This document shows positions 13,567 to 22,894 of a stretch of DNA of 64,000 nucleotides, in pieces. The translations under genes were made by a program, and so were the position numbers. This DNA is from Pseudomonas soli (GTDB lineage: Bacteria > Pseudomonadota > Gammaproteobacteria > Pseudomonadales > Pseudomonadaceae). The notes under the pieces were generated by a model, which ran no database searches, was not told the DNA's origin, and saw only the letters and a list, made by a program, of their open reading frames with translations. Positions within the stretch are counted from its first letter, which is position 1; each line of letters starts with the position of its first letter. The stretch covers positions 100,889-164,888 of the forward strand of contig NZ_FOEQ01000012.1 in the NCBI RefSeq assembly GCF_900110655.1, read 5' to 3'.

Positions 13567-13589
13567 AGCCCGCTTTAGCGGGCTTTCTT
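13567..13589 (+). terminator. Terminator after tRNA-Leu
   Basis: AGCCCGC / TTTA loop / GCGGGCT followed by TTCTT. Confidence 0.75.
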
Positions 13590-13605
13590 GCAGGTGGAGG
13601 TCGGA

Positions 13606-13635
13606 TTGACCCAGCACTGGGTTCAGTCTTATACT
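13606..13635 (+). promoter_or_regulatory. Promoter of the tRNA-fMet-rimP-nusA-infB unit
   Basis: TTGACC, 18-base spacer, TATACT. It lies 16 bases before the tRNA-fMet gene. Confidence 0.65.
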
Positions 13636-13651
13636 TTCGCCCCAGCTTTGT

Positions 13652-13728
<77 letters not shown>

Positions 13729-13738
13729 GCTTCAGCAG

Positions 13739-13760
13739 AGCCCCTTTTCAGGGGCTTTTT
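13739..13760 (+). terminator. Terminator between tRNA-fMet and rimP
   Basis: AGCCCC / TTTTCA / GGGGCT followed by a T-run. It would trim or attenuate transcription into rimP. Confidence 0.7.
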
Positions 13761-13857
13761 GCTAGCCGAACAGTTTTGGCGTCGTTGTCCAACGGCGCTT
13801 TCAGGGATGGGCGCTTCGCCCATTTTTTATTTGCACAGCATGCACGAGGGGGTTCAG

Positions 13858-14316
13858 GTGTCGAGCAAGCTAGAACAGTTGCAGGCCTTGTTGGCCCCGG
13901 TTGTCGAGGGCCTGGGCTACCAATGCTGGGGGATCGAATACGTCTCCCAAGGCAAGCATTCGGTACTGCGTATCTACATCGACAAGGAAGGCGGCATCCT
14001 GGTGGAAGACTGCGAAGCCGTCAGCCGTCAGGCCAGCGCCATCCTCGATGTGGAAGATCCGATCAGCTCTGAATATACCCTCGAGGTGTCCTCTCCAGGC
14101 ATGGACCGCCCGCTGTTCACGTTAGAACAGTTTGCAGCGCATGCCGGCGAGCAGGTGAAGATCAAGCTGCGTACGCCCTTCGAGGGCCGTCGTAACTTCC
14201 AGGGCCTTCTCCGCGGTGTGGAGGAACAGGATGTGGTGGTGCAAGTGGACCAGCACGAGTTCCTGTTGCCGATCGACTCGATCGACAAGGCCAATATTAT
14301 TCCCAGTTTTGACTGA
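13858..14316 (+). CDS. rimP: Ribosome maturation factor RimP
   Basis: 152-residue 30S assembly factor (formerly YhbC). Conserved blocks are GYQCWGIEYV near the N-terminus, VLRIYIDKEGGI, and YTLEVSSPGMDRPLFT (about residues 77-92). GTG at 13858 is chosen because GAGGGGG ends 5 bases upstream and the resulting MSSKLEQLQALL matches homologues; the ATG at 13840 lacks a ribosome-binding site and the open frame further upstream runs back into the tRNA gene. It is the first protein gene of the nusA-infB cluster. Confidence 0.95.
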   Translation: MSSKLEQLQALLAPVVEGLGYQCWGIEYVSQGKHSVLRIYIDKEGGILVEDCEAVSRQASAILDVEDPISSEYTLEVSSPGMDRPLFTLEQFAAHAGEQVKIKLRTPFEGRRNFQGLLRGVEEQDVVVQVDQHEFLLPIDSIDKANIIPSFD

Positions 14317-14375
14317 GACGTGCCGGGCCCGGCGGATGTTCCGGGGCCAATGGCTTGCGCAAGGCGAGGCGTACG

Positions 14376-15857
14376 ATGAGCAAAGAAGTACTGCTGGTTG
14401 TTGAATCGGTATCCAACGAGAAAGGTGTACCGCCAGGCGTCATTTTCGAAGCGCTGGAAGTGGCCCTGGCCACTGCAACCAAAAAACGTTTTGAGGACGA
14501 AGTCGACCTGCGTGTGGAAATCAACCGCCACACCGGTAGCTACGAGACCTTCCGCCGCTGGACCGTGGTCGACGAAAACGACCTGGACGATCCGGCGATC
14601 GAGACCTGGCTGGAAAAGATCCAGGACACGCACCCGGATGCCAAGATCGGTGACGTGATCGAAGAGAAGATCGAGTCGATCGAGTTCGGTCGCATCGCCG
14701 CGCAGACCGCCAAGCAGGTCATCGTGCAGAAGGTCCGTGAGGCCGAGCGCGCCCAGGTGGTCGATGCCTACCGCGAGCGCGTGGGCGAGATCATCTCCGG
14801 TACCGTCAAGAAGGTCACCCGCGACAACGTCATCGTCGACCTGGGCAACAATGCCGAGGCGCTGCTGGCGCGCGAAGACATCATTCCCCGTGAGACCTTC
14901 CGTGTCGGCGTGCGCCTGCGTGCGCTGCTCAAGGAAATCCGCACCGAGAACCGCGGCCCACAGCTGATCCTGTCGCGCACCGCGCCGCAGATGCTGATCG
15001 AGCTGTTCCGCATCGAAGTGCCGGAAATCGCCGAAGGCCTCATCGAAGTCATGGCCGCGTCCCGTGATCCGGGTTCGCGTGCCAAGATCGCCGTCCGCTC
15101 CAAGGACAAGCGCATCGACCCGCAGGGTGCCTGTATCGGCATGCGTGGTTCGCGCGTCCAGGCCGTATCCGGCGAGCTGGGTGGCGAGCGTGTGGATATC
15201 GTCCTCTGGGACGAGAACCCGGCGCAGTTCGTCATCAACGCCATGTCGCCGGCAGAGGTTGCCGCGATCATCGTTGACGAGGACGCCCATGCGATGGATA
15301 TCGCCGTTGCCGAGGACAACCTGGCCCAGGCGATTGGCCGTGGTGGCCAGAACGTCCGCCTGGCCAGCCAGCTGACCGCCTGGACCCTGAACGTGATGAC
15401 CGAGAAGGACATCCAGGCCAAGCAGCAAGCTGAAACCGGCGACATCCTGCGTAATTTTGTCGAGGAACTGGAAGTCGACGAGGAGCTGGCGCAAGTGCTG
15501 GTCGACGAAGGCTTTACCAGTCTCGAAGAAATTGCCTACGTACCGTTGGAAGAAATGCTCAACATCGATGGCTTTGACGAGGAAATCGTCAATGAGCTCC
15601 GCGCTCGAGCCAAGGACCGTTTGTTGACCAAGGCCATCGCTACCGAAGAAAAACTGGCAGACGCCCATCCGGCCGAAGACCTGCTCTCCCTCGAGGGCAT
15701 GGACAAGGACCTGGCGGCGGAACTGGCGGTGCGCGGCGTGGTTAACCGCGAAGACCTGGCCGAGCAGTCGATCGACGACCTGCTCGACATCGACGGCATC
15801 GACGAAGAGCGTGCCGGCAAGTTGATCATGGCCGCCCGAGCCCACTGGTTCGAGTAA
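14376..15857 (+). CDS. nusA: Transcription termination/antitermination factor NusA
   Basis: 493 residues. The order is the RNA polymerase-binding N-terminal domain (1 to about 130), an S1 domain (about 135-200, SGTVKKVTRDNVIVDLG), two KH domains (about 205-345, including IGMRGSRVQAV and IGRGGQNVRLA), and two acidic C-terminal helix-hairpin repeats (about 360-493). NusA controls pausing, intrinsic termination and rRNA antitermination. The start MSKEVLLVVESV is preferred over an upstream in-frame ATG at 14355. infB follows after 27 bases. Confidence 0.98.
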   Translation: MSKEVLLVVESVSNEKGVPPGVIFEALEVALATATKKRFEDEVDLRVEINRHTGSYETFRRWTVVDENDLDDPAIETWLEKIQDTHPDAKIGDVIEEKIESIEFGRIAAQTAKQVIVQKVREAERAQVVDAYRERVGEIISGTVKKVTRDNVIVDLGNNAEALLAREDIIPRETFRVGVRLRALLKEIRTENRGPQLILSRTAPQMLIELFRIEVPEIAEGLIEVMAASRDPGSRAKIAVRSKDKRIDPQGACIGMRGSRVQAVSGELGGERVDIVLWDENPAQFVINAMSPAEVAAIIVDEDAHAMDIAVAEDNLAQAIGRGGQNVRLASQLTAWTLNVMTEKDIQAKQQAETGDILRNFVEELEVDEELAQVLVDEGFTSLEEIAYVPLEEMLNIDGFDEEIVNELRARAKDRLLTKAIATEEKLADAHPAEDLLSLEGMDKDLAAELAVRGVVNREDLAEQSIDDLLDIDGIDEERAGKLIMAARAHWFE

Positions 15858-15884
15858 TTAGGCGCGGCCTGAGGAGAGAAGTGC

Positions 15885-18422
15885 ATGACGCAAGTCACGG
15901 TGAAAGAACTGGCCCAAGAGGTCGAGGCACCGGTAGAGCGCCTGCTGCAGCAGATGCGTGAGGCAGGTCTGCCGCACACCGACGCCGGTCAGGTAGTGAC
16001 CGACAATGAGAAGCAGACCCTGCTGACTCATTTGAAGAGCAGCCACAAGAGCAAGGCGGAAGAGCCGCGCAAGATTACCTTGCAGCGCAAGACCACCAGC
16101 ACTCTGCGTGTCGCCGGTAGCAAGAGCATCAGCGTAGAAGTACGCAAGAAGAAAGTATTCGTGCAGCGCAGCCCGGAAGAGATCCAGGCTGAGCAGAAGC
16201 GCGAACAGGAAGAGCGCCGTGCGGCTGAGAACGCAGCCCGCGAGAAAGTCGAAGCCGAAGTCCGCCAGCGCAACGAGGAGCAGGCACGCCGTCAGGCCGC
16301 TGAAGCTCCGACCGCCGCGCCAGCGGCCAAGGCTGAGCCTGTTGCCGTTGCCGCTCCGGTAGTGGCCAACGCGCCGGTATCCGAAGACGCCGCTGCGCGT
16401 GCTGCCGAACGCAAGAAAGACGAGACTCGTCGCAACGAGAGCCGTAGCCGTGATGACGATCGTCGCGGTGGTGGCCAGGCTACCGCCGGCCGCGGCGAAG
16501 CGCCGCGCATGTCGGTCAAGGTCAAGGTCAAGGAGAAGGAAAAGGCTCCGACTCCGCGCGCCGCGCCGCGTACCACCGATGAAGAAAGCGATGGCTTCCG
16601 TCGCCGCGGTGGCAAGGGTAAAGGCAAGAAGCGCAATGCCCATGGCTTCCAGAGCCCGACTGGCCCGGTTATCCGTGACGTGGCGATTGGCGAGACCATC
16701 ACGGTCTCCGATCTGGCCAACCAGATGTCCGTCAAGGGCGCTGAAGTGGTCAAGTTCATGTTCAAGATGGGTACCCCGGTCACCATCAACCAGGTGCTCG
16801 ACCAGGAAACCGCTCAGCTGGTAGCAGAAGAGCTGGGCCACAAGGTCACCCTGATCAGCGACACCGCCCTGGAAGACTCCCTGGCCGAATCGCTGAAGTT
16901 CGAAGGCGAGACCACTTCGCGTGCGCCGGTCGTGACCGTCATGGGCCACGTCGACCACGGCAAGACCTCGCTGCTCGACTACATCCGTCGTGCCAAGGTT
17001 GCTGCTGGCGAGGCCGGTGGTATCACCCAGCACATCGGTGCGTACCACGTCGAAACCGACCGTGGCATGGTTACCTTCCTCGACACCCCTGGTCACGCTG
17101 CGTTTACGCAAATGCGCGCCCGTGGTGCCAAGGCGACCGACATCGTCATCCTGGTGGTGGCGGCGGACGATGGCGTGATGCCGCAGACCCGCGAAGCCGT
17201 GCAGCATGCCAAGGCAGCTGGCGTACCGCTGGTTGTTGCAGTGAACAAGATCGACAAGCCAGGCGCAGACCTCGACCGCATTCGCAACGAGCTGTCCGTC
17301 GAAGGCGTGACCTCCGAGGAATGGGGTGGTGACACGCCGTTCGTCAAGGTTTCGGCGAAGATGGGTACCGGCGTCGACGAACTGCTCGAAGCGGTACTGC
17401 TGCAGGCCGAGATCCTCGAACTCAAGGCCACCCCGACCGCACCTGGTCGTGGTGTCGTGGTCGAGTCGCGTCTGGACAAGGGCCGTGGCCCGGTGGCGAC
17501 CATCCTGGTTCAGGACGGTACCCTGCGTCAGGGCGACATGGTCCTGGTCGGCTCCAACTATGGCCGCGTGCGTGCCATGCTCGACGAGAACGGCAAGCCT
17601 GTGAAGGAAGCCGGCCCGTCGATCCCGGTCGAGATCCTCGGCCTGGATGGTACGCCGGACGCCGGTGAAGAGATGTCGGTGGTTGCAGACGAGAAGAAAG
17701 CGCGTGAAGTTGCGCTGTTCCGTCAAGGCAAGTTCCGCGAGGTCAAGCTGGCCCGTGCTCACGCCGGCAAGCTGGAAAACATCTTCGAGACCATGGGTCA
17801 GGAAGAGAAGAAGACCCTCAACATCGTCCTCAAGACCGACGTGCGCGGTTCCCTCGAGGCGCTGCAAGGTTCGCTCGGCGGCCTGGGCAACGACGAGGTT
17901 CAGGTTCGCGTCATCGGTGGCGGCGTCGGTGGTATCACCGAAAGCGATGCCAACCTGGCGCTGGCGTCCAATGCTGTACTGTTCGGCTTCAACGTGCGTG
18001 CCGATGCCGGCGCGCGCAAGATCGTCGAGCAGGAAGGTCTGGATATGCGTTACTACAACGTGATCTACGACATCATCGAAGACGTCAAGAAAGCCCTGAC
18101 CGGCATGCTCGGCAGCGATGTTCGCGAGAACATCCTGGGTGTCGCCGAAGTCCGTGACGTGTTCCGTTCGCCGAAGTTCGGCGCCATCGCTGGCTGTATG
18201 GTCATCGAGGGTACCGTGTACCGCAACCGTCCGATCCGCGTTCTGCGCGACGACGTGGTGATCTTCGAAGGCGAGCTGGAATCGCTGCGTCGCTTCAAGG
18301 ACGATGCCTCCGAAGTACGCAACGGCATGGAGTGCGGTATTGGCGTCAAGAGCTACAACGACGTCAAGGTCGGCGACAAGATCGAAGTGTTCGAGAAAGT
18401 CCAGGTGGCTCGTACCCTGTAA
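15885..18422 (+). CDS. infB: Translation initiation factor IF-2
   Basis: 845-residue GTPase that places fMet-tRNA in the 30S P site and promotes subunit joining. There is an IF2-N domain at the start (VKELAQEVEAPVERLL), a long charged Lys/Glu/Arg/Ala-rich linker (about residues 85-260), the GTPase domain with G1 GHVDHGKT (354-361), DTPGHAAF and NKID, then domains II-III and the fMet-tRNA-binding C2 domain. Length and layout match other pseudomonads. Downstream in-frame starts could give shorter IF2 forms, as known in E. coli, but I cannot confirm one here. Confidence 0.98.
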   Translation: MTQVTVKELAQEVEAPVERLLQQMREAGLPHTDAGQVVTDNEKQTLLTHLKSSHKSKAEEPRKITLQRKTTSTLRVAGSKSISVEVRKKKVFVQRSPEEIQAEQKREQEERRAAENAAREKVEAEVRQRNEEQARRQAAEAPTAAPAAKAEPVAVAAPVVANAPVSEDAAARAAERKKDETRRNESRSRDDDRRGGGQATAGRGEAPRMSVKVKVKEKEKAPTPRAAPRTTDEESDGFRRRGGKGKGKKRNAHGFQSPTGPVIRDVAIGETITVSDLANQMSVKGAEVVKFMFKMGTPVTINQVLDQETAQLVAEELGHKVTLISDTALEDSLAESLKFEGETTSRAPVVTVMGHVDHGKTSLLDYIRRAKVAAGEAGGITQHIGAYHVETDRGMVTFLDTPGHAAFTQMRARGAKATDIVILVVAADDGVMPQTREAVQHAKAAGVPLVVAVNKIDKPGADLDRIRNELSVEGVTSEEWGGDTPFVKVSAKMGTGVDELLEAVLLQAEILELKATPTAPGRGVVVESRLDKGRGPVATILVQDGTLRQGDMVLVGSNYGRVRAMLDENGKPVKEAGPSIPVEILGLDGTPDAGEEMSVVADEKKAREVALFRQGKFREVKLARAHAGKLENIFETMGQEEKKTLNIVLKTDVRGSLEALQGSLGGLGNDEVQVRVIGGGVGGITESDANLALASNAVLFGFNVRADAGARKIVEQEGLDMRYYNVIYDIIEDVKKALTGMLGSDVRENILGVAEVRDVFRSPKFGAIAGCMVIEGTVYRNRPIRVLRDDVVIFEGELESLRRFKDDASEVRNGMECGIGVKSYNDVKVGDKIEVFEKVQVARTL

Positions 18423-18480
18423 GGGCCGAGCGTGGTGCAGGACCCGCCCCAGGGCGGTTGCCTGAACCTCTGAAGGTAGC

Positions 18481-18509
18481 GCCCGGTCAGGCTTCGAGCT
18501 TGACCGGGC
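18481..18509 (+). promoter_or_regulatory. Stable hairpin between infB and rbfA
   Basis: GCCCGGTCA and TGACCGGGC form a 9-bp stem extended by GGCT/AGCT around a TCG loop. Only GTTTGCC follows, so a terminator role is weak; an mRNA stability or processing element in the operon is as likely. Confidence 0.5.
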
Positions 18510-18539
18510 GTTTGCCGCTTTAAGATACAGGTAGCAAGA

Positions 18540-18938
18540 ATGGCAAAAGAATATAGCCGTACCCAACGTATCGGTGATCAGATGCAGCGTGAGCTGGCAG
18601 AGCTGATCCGCCGTGAAGTCAAAGACCCGCGTGTCGGCCTGGTGACCATCACCGCCGTCGACGTCAGCCGTGACCTGGGCCATGCCAAGGTCTTCATCAC
18701 CGTCATGGGTGAAGAAACCCCGGACGCTGTCAAGCAGTCGCTCAAGGCCTTGAACAGCGCCGCCAGCTTCCTGCGACTGCACCTGGGCCGCTCGATGCAG
18801 CTGCGCAGCGTGCCGCAGCTGCATTTCCACTTCGATGAAAGCGTGAGCCGCGGTGTGCATCTGTCAGCGCTGATCGAGCGTGCGGTGGCCGAAGACCGCC
18901 AGCACCAGGATGCCGACGCGCCGGACACCAAGGAGTAA
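18540..18938 (+). CDS. rbfA: 30S ribosome-binding factor RbfA
   Basis: 132-residue KH-fold protein that binds immature 30S subunits and helps 16S 5'-end maturation, needed for cold growth in E. coli. The conserved start MAKEYSRTQRIGDQMQREL, the DPRVGLVTITAVDVSRDL block and the VPQLHFHFDES motif (about residues 84-95) are all present. The C-terminal end is acidic and variable. The stop codon is followed at once by the truB start region. Confidence 0.97.
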   Translation: MAKEYSRTQRIGDQMQRELAELIRREVKDPRVGLVTITAVDVSRDLGHAKVFITVMGEETPDAVKQSLKALNSAASFLRLHLGRSMQLRSVPQLHFHFDESVSRGVHLSALIERAVAEDRQHQDADAPDTKE

Positions 18939-18941
18939 GTG

Positions 18942-19859
18942 GTGGCCCAGGTCAAACGTATCCGCCGCAACGTCAGCGGCATCATCCTGCTCGACAAGCC
19001 GCTGGGGTTCACCTCCAACGCTGCCCTGCAGAAGGTCCGCTGGCTGCTCAACGCCGAGAAGGCTGGCCACACCGGCAGCCTCGACCCGCTGGCCACCGGC
19101 GTGCTGCCGTTGTGCTTCGGGGAGGCCACCAAGTTCTCGCAGTACCTGCTCGATTCCGACAAGGGCTACGAGACGGTTATGCAGATGGGCCAGACCACCA
19201 CCACCGGGGACGCCGAAGGCGAAGTGCTGAAGACCCGCGACGTGACCGTTGGTCGCGCCGACATCGAAGCTGTCATCCCGCGTTTTCGCGGTGAAATCCA
19301 GCAGGTGCCGCCGATGTACTCGGCCCTCAAGCGCGATGGCCAGCCGCTGTACAAACTGGCGCGCGCAGGAGAGGTAGTGGAGCGTGAGGCGCGTTCTGTT
19401 ACTATTGGCCGGTTGGACCTGCTGGAGTGCGAAGGCACCCGGGCACGCCTGTCGGTTGGCTGCAGCAAGGGCACCTATATCCGCACCCTGGTGGAGGATA
19501 TGGGCGAGGCGTTGGGCTGTGGTGCCTACGTCGCCGAGTTGCGCCGCACCCAGGCCGGCCCTTTCGAGCTGGCCCAGACCGTCACGCTCGAAGAGCTGGA
19601 ACAGGCTCACGCCGAAGGTGGCAACGAAGCGCTCGATCGCTTCCTGATGCCCTCGGACAGCGGCTTGCAGGACTGGCCATTGGTGGTATTGTCCGAGCAC
19701 AGCGCGTTCTACTGGCTGCATGGCCAGGCAGTACGTGCGCCGGACGCACCGCAATTCGGCATGGTCCGCGTACAGGATCACAATGCCCGCTTCATCGGTA
19801 TCGGTGAGGTGAGCGAAGACGGGCGCATTGCGCCGCGTCGACTGATTCGGTCGGAATGA
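18942..19859 (+). CDS. truB: tRNA pseudouridine-55 synthase
   Basis: 305-residue enzyme making pseudouridine 55 in the T-loop of elongator tRNAs. The catalytic Asp48 lies in HTGSLDPLATGVLPLCFG; GYETVMQMG and the KGTYIRTLVEDMGEALG block follow, with a C-terminal PUA-type domain. Two adjacent GTG codons (18939 and 18942) could start it; the second is chosen because AAGGAG sits 6 bases upstream and it gives MAQVKRIRRN. It ends 150 bases before rpsO. Confidence 0.96.
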   Translation: MAQVKRIRRNVSGIILLDKPLGFTSNAALQKVRWLLNAEKAGHTGSLDPLATGVLPLCFGEATKFSQYLLDSDKGYETVMQMGQTTTTGDAEGEVLKTRDVTVGRADIEAVIPRFRGEIQQVPPMYSALKRDGQPLYKLARAGEVVEREARSVTIGRLDLLECEGTRARLSVGCSKGTYIRTLVEDMGEALGCGAYVAELRRTQAGPFELAQTVTLEELEQAHAEGGNEALDRFLMPSDSGLQDWPLVVLSEHSAFYWLHGQAVRAPDAPQFGMVRVQDHNARFIGIGEVSEDGRIAPRRLIRSE

Positions 19860-19970
19860 CCGATACCACAGGGCGAGGTCAACGCTTTGCCCTGCGGATT
19901 CGAGGATGGCTGTCAGTAGGCACGGTCATTACTCTTTTTATTAATACAGGGATCCAGTCCCTGGCCTATT

Positions 19971-19990
19971 GGACCCCGCTTGCGGGATCC
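19971..19990 (+). promoter_or_regulatory. Hairpin in the rpsO leader
   Basis: GGACCCC and GGGATCC pair (one mismatch) about 20 bases before the rpsO start. E. coli S15 represses its own mRNA through leader structure; this hairpin is a candidate for a similar element, by inference only. Confidence 0.35.
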
Positions 19991-20009
19991 GTTTATCAGG
20001 AGAAGCCAA

Positions 20010-20279
20010 ATGGCCCTCAGCGTCGAAGAAAAAGCTCAGATCGTTGCAGACTATCAGCAAGCCGCCGGCGACACCGGTAGCCCGGAAGTACAGGTTGCCC
20101 TGCTGACCTTCAACATCAACAAGCTGCAAGGCCACTTCAAGGCCAACGAAAAAGACCACCACTCCCGTCGTGGTCTGATCCGTATGGTCAACCAGCGTCG
20201 TAAGCTGCTGGATTACCTGAAGGGTAAAGACACCACTCGTTACAGCGCCCTGATCGGTCGCCTGGGCCTGCGTCGCTAA
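20010..20279 (+). CDS. rpsO: 30S ribosomal protein S15
   Basis: 89-residue primary 16S rRNA-binding protein that nucleates the 30S central domain. It is recognised from MALSVEEKAQIVADYQ, GSPEVQVALLTFNIN and the C-terminal HHSRRGLIRMVNQRRKLLDY. The ATG at 20010 has AGGAG upstream; an earlier in-frame ATG at 19980 would add ten non-conserved residues. It is paired with pnp as in enteric bacteria. Confidence 0.98.
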   Translation: MALSVEEKAQIVADYQQAAGDTGSPEVQVALLTFNINKLQGHFKANEKDHHSRRGLIRMVNQRRKLLDYLKGKDTTRYSALIGRLGLRR

Positions 20280-20379
20280 TAGCGGCCTGGCCAGTGGTGT
20301 TGCATGGTGTGTCGCATTCTTCGGCAACGCTGTCTATCAGCGCTGCCGTTGGACACGCCGCGCGATCTGCGAGGTTGGC

Positions 20380-20420
20380 AGCCTGGTGTGCCGAGCGGTT
20401 TATCCGCCCGGCGCCAGGCT
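20380..20420 (+). promoter_or_regulatory. Long hairpin in the rpsO-pnp intergenic leader
   Basis: AGCCTGG(TGTGCC) and (GGCG)CCAGGCT form an imperfect long stem about 107 bases before pnp. E. coli PNPase autoregulates through RNase III cleavage of a leader hairpin; this is the best structural candidate here. Confidence 0.35.
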
Positions 20421-20527
20421 CCCAGCCTCGTGTTGTATCTGGACGGTCAATGGGGCCGATTCCCCGTTCTGCCCAAGAATTCGCAAGAACCAGTTCCCCC
20501 AAGAGCCACTGAAAAAGGTAGGAAACC

Positions 20528-22633
20528 GTGAACCCGGTAATCAAGCAATTCCAGTTCGGTCAATCGACCGTTACCCTCGAAACGGGCCGCATTGCCCGTC
20601 AGGCCACCGGCGCCGTGCTGGTCACCGTCGACAACGATGTCACCGTGCTGGTGACCGTGGTCGGTGCCAAGCATGCCGATCCGAGCAAGGGCTTCTTCCC
20701 GCTGTCCGTGCACTACCAGGAAAAGACCTACGCCGCTGGCAAGATCCCAGGTGGTTTCTTCAAGCGTGAAGGCCGCCCATCCGAAAAAGAAACCCTGACT
20801 TCGCGCCTGATCGACCGCCCGATCCGCCCGCTGTTCCCTGAAGGTTTCATGAACGAAGTGCAGGTTGTCTGCACCGTGGTTTCCACCAGCAAGAAGACCG
20901 ATCCGGACATCGCTGCGATGATCGGTACCTCGGCTGCCCTGGCCATCTCGGGCATTCCGTTCGAAGGCCCGATCGGCGCCGCCCGCGTTGCCTTCCACGA
21001 AAGCACCGGCTACCTGCTGAACCCGACCTACGAGCAGCAGGCCGCTTCGAGCCTGGACATGGTCGTTGCCGGTACCGAGTCGGCCGTACTGATGGTTGAA
21101 TCGGAAGCCAAAGAGCTGACCGAAGACCAGATGCTGGGCGCCGTGCTGTTCGCCCACGACGAATTCCAGGCCGTGATCAAGGCTGTCAAAGAGCTGGCTG
21201 CCGAAGCCGCCAAGCCGACCTGGGACTGGAAACCTGCCGTTGCCAACACCGAGCTGTTCAACGCCATCCGCGCCGAGTTCGGCGAAGCGGTGTCGCAGGG
21301 CTACACCATCACCGTCAAGGCCGACCGCTACGCGCGCCTGGGTGAGCTGCGCGATCAGGCGATCGCCAAGTTCTCCGGTGAAGAAGGCCAGCCATCGGCC
21401 GGTGAAGTCAAAGACATCTTCGGCGAGATCGAATACCGTACCGTTCGCGAAAACATCGTCAACGGCAAGCCACGTATCGACGGTCGCGACACCAAGACCG
21501 TGCGCCCGCTGAACATCGAAGTCGGCGTTCTGCCGAAGACCCACGGTTCGGCCTTGTTCACCCGTGGCGAAACCCAGGCCCTGGTCGTCGCGACCCTGGG
21601 TACCGCCCGTGACGCCCAGCTGCTGGACACCCTCGAAGGCGAGAAGAAAGACCCCTTCATGCTGCACTACAACTTCCCGCCGTTCTCGGTAGGCGAGTGT
21701 GGTCGCATGGGCGGTGCTGGCCGTCGTGAAATCGGCCACGGCCGTCTGGCCCGTCGTTCGGTACAGGCCATGCTGCCGGCCGCTGACGTGTTCCCGTACA
21801 CCATCCGCGTGGTATCGGAAATCACCGAGTCCAACGGCTCCAGCTCCATGGCTTCGGTCTGCGGTGCCTCCCTGGCGCTGATGGACGCGGGCGTGCCGAT
21901 GAAGGCGCCGGTTGCCGGTATCGCCATGGGCCTGGTCAAGGAAGGCGAGAAGTTCGCCGTACTGACCGACATCCTGGGTGACGAAGACCACCTCGGCGAC
22001 ATGGACTTCAAGGTAGCCGGTACCGCCAAAGGCGTCACCGCGCTGCAGATGGACATCAAGATCAACGGCATCACCGAAGAGATCATGGAAATCGCCCTGG
22101 GCCAGGCCCTGGAAGCGCGCCTGAACATCCTCGGCCAGATGAACCAGATCATCGGCGAGTCGCGTACCGAGCTGTCGGCCAACGCACCGACCATGATCGC
22201 GATGAAGATCGACACCGACAAGATCCGTGACGTCATCGGTAAAGGCGGCGCCACCATTCGCGCCATCTGCGAAGAGACCAAGGCTTCGATCGACATCGAA
22301 GACGACGGCTCGATCAAGATCTTCGGCGAAACCAAGGAGGCCGCGGACGCTGCCAAGCAGCGCATCCTGGGCATCACCGCCGAGGCCGAGATCGGCAAGA
22401 TCTACGTCGGCAAGGTCGAGCGCATCGTCGACTTCGGTGCCTTCGTCAACATCTTGCCGGGCAAGGACGGCCTGGTGCACATCTCCATGCTGAGCGATGC
22501 TCGCGTCGAGAAGGTCACCGACGTGCTGAAGGAAGGCCAGGAAGTCGAAGTACTGGTACTGGACGTGGACAACCGCGGCCGTATCAAGCTGTCGATCAAG
22601 GACGTTGCCGCTGCCAAGGCATCGGGCGTCTAA
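20528..22633 (+). CDS. pnp: Polyribonucleotide nucleotidyltransferase (PNPase)
   Basis: 701-residue phosphorolytic 3'-5' exoribonuclease and degradosome component. There are two RNase PH domains (about residues 5-230 and 310-545) separated by an alpha-helical domain, then a KH domain (IRDVIGKGGATIRAICEE, from about residue 558) and an S1 domain (YVGKVERIVDFGAFVNILPG, from about residue 624). The GTG start lies behind AGGTAGGA. A strong terminator follows. Confidence 0.98.
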   Translation: MNPVIKQFQFGQSTVTLETGRIARQATGAVLVTVDNDVTVLVTVVGAKHADPSKGFFPLSVHYQEKTYAAGKIPGGFFKREGRPSEKETLTSRLIDRPIRPLFPEGFMNEVQVVCTVVSTSKKTDPDIAAMIGTSAALAISGIPFEGPIGAARVAFHESTGYLLNPTYEQQAASSLDMVVAGTESAVLMVESEAKELTEDQMLGAVLFAHDEFQAVIKAVKELAAEAAKPTWDWKPAVANTELFNAIRAEFGEAVSQGYTITVKADRYARLGELRDQAIAKFSGEEGQPSAGEVKDIFGEIEYRTVRENIVNGKPRIDGRDTKTVRPLNIEVGVLPKTHGSALFTRGETQALVVATLGTARDAQLLDTLEGEKKDPFMLHYNFPPFSVGECGRMGGAGRREIGHGRLARRSVQAMLPAADVFPYTIRVVSEITESNGSSSMASVCGASLALMDAGVPMKAPVAGIAMGLVKEGEKFAVLTDILGDEDHLGDMDFKVAGTAKGVTALQMDIKINGITEEIMEIALGQALEARLNILGQMNQIIGESRTELSANAPTMIAMKIDTDKIRDVIGKGGATIRAICEETKASIDIEDDGSIKIFGETKEAADAAKQRILGITAEAEIGKIYVGKVERIVDFGAFVNILPGKDGLVHISMLSDARVEKVTDVLKEGQEVEVLVLDVDNRGRIKLSIKDVAAAKASGV

Positions 22634-22651
22634 GCCTTTCAAGGCTAAAGG

Positions 22652-22677
22652 AAGGACCCCTCCGGGGTCCTTTTTTT
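22652..22677 (+). terminator. Terminator of pnp
   Basis: AAGGACCCC / TCC / GGGGTCCTT followed by a T-run. Confidence 0.92.
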
Positions 22678-22813
22678 ATGCCCGCCGCAAAATAGTTGAG
22701 AGCATGCATCTTGCACGTGGCTTTTTTACCGGGATTGCAAAATGCACGGTAACGGCTTCCTCTATCTTTGCTTAACTCATTGATTTCAAAGGTTTTATAG
22801 GGCGTGCAAAAAC

Positions 22814-22829
22814 TGGCACAGCCCCTGCA
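22814..22829 (+). promoter_or_regulatory. Sigma-54 (RpoN) -24/-12 promoter upstream of the BON gene
   Basis: TGGCACAGCCCCTGCA matches the consensus TGGCACGNNNNTTGCW with the required GG-N10-GC spacing. The start of transcription would be about 22840, leaving a leader of about 55 bases. Upstream, TTGCAAAATGCA and GGTAAC (near 22735-22760) are possible activator contacts. Confidence 0.72.
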
Positions 22830-22894
22830 ACTACCTTACTACCTGACGCCAGGACCCAAGGCGCAGACCTTTCGAAAAAACAGGAGTGACCCAT

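Noticed and set aside
15858..18860. 1000-codon minus-strand frame across infB and rbfA
   Set aside because: Mirror of the codon bias of infB/rbfA; spans two real genes and has low-complexity composition.
20447..22642. 731-codon minus-strand frame opposite pnp
   Set aside because: Antisense shadow of pnp; no ribosome-binding site or recognisable domain.
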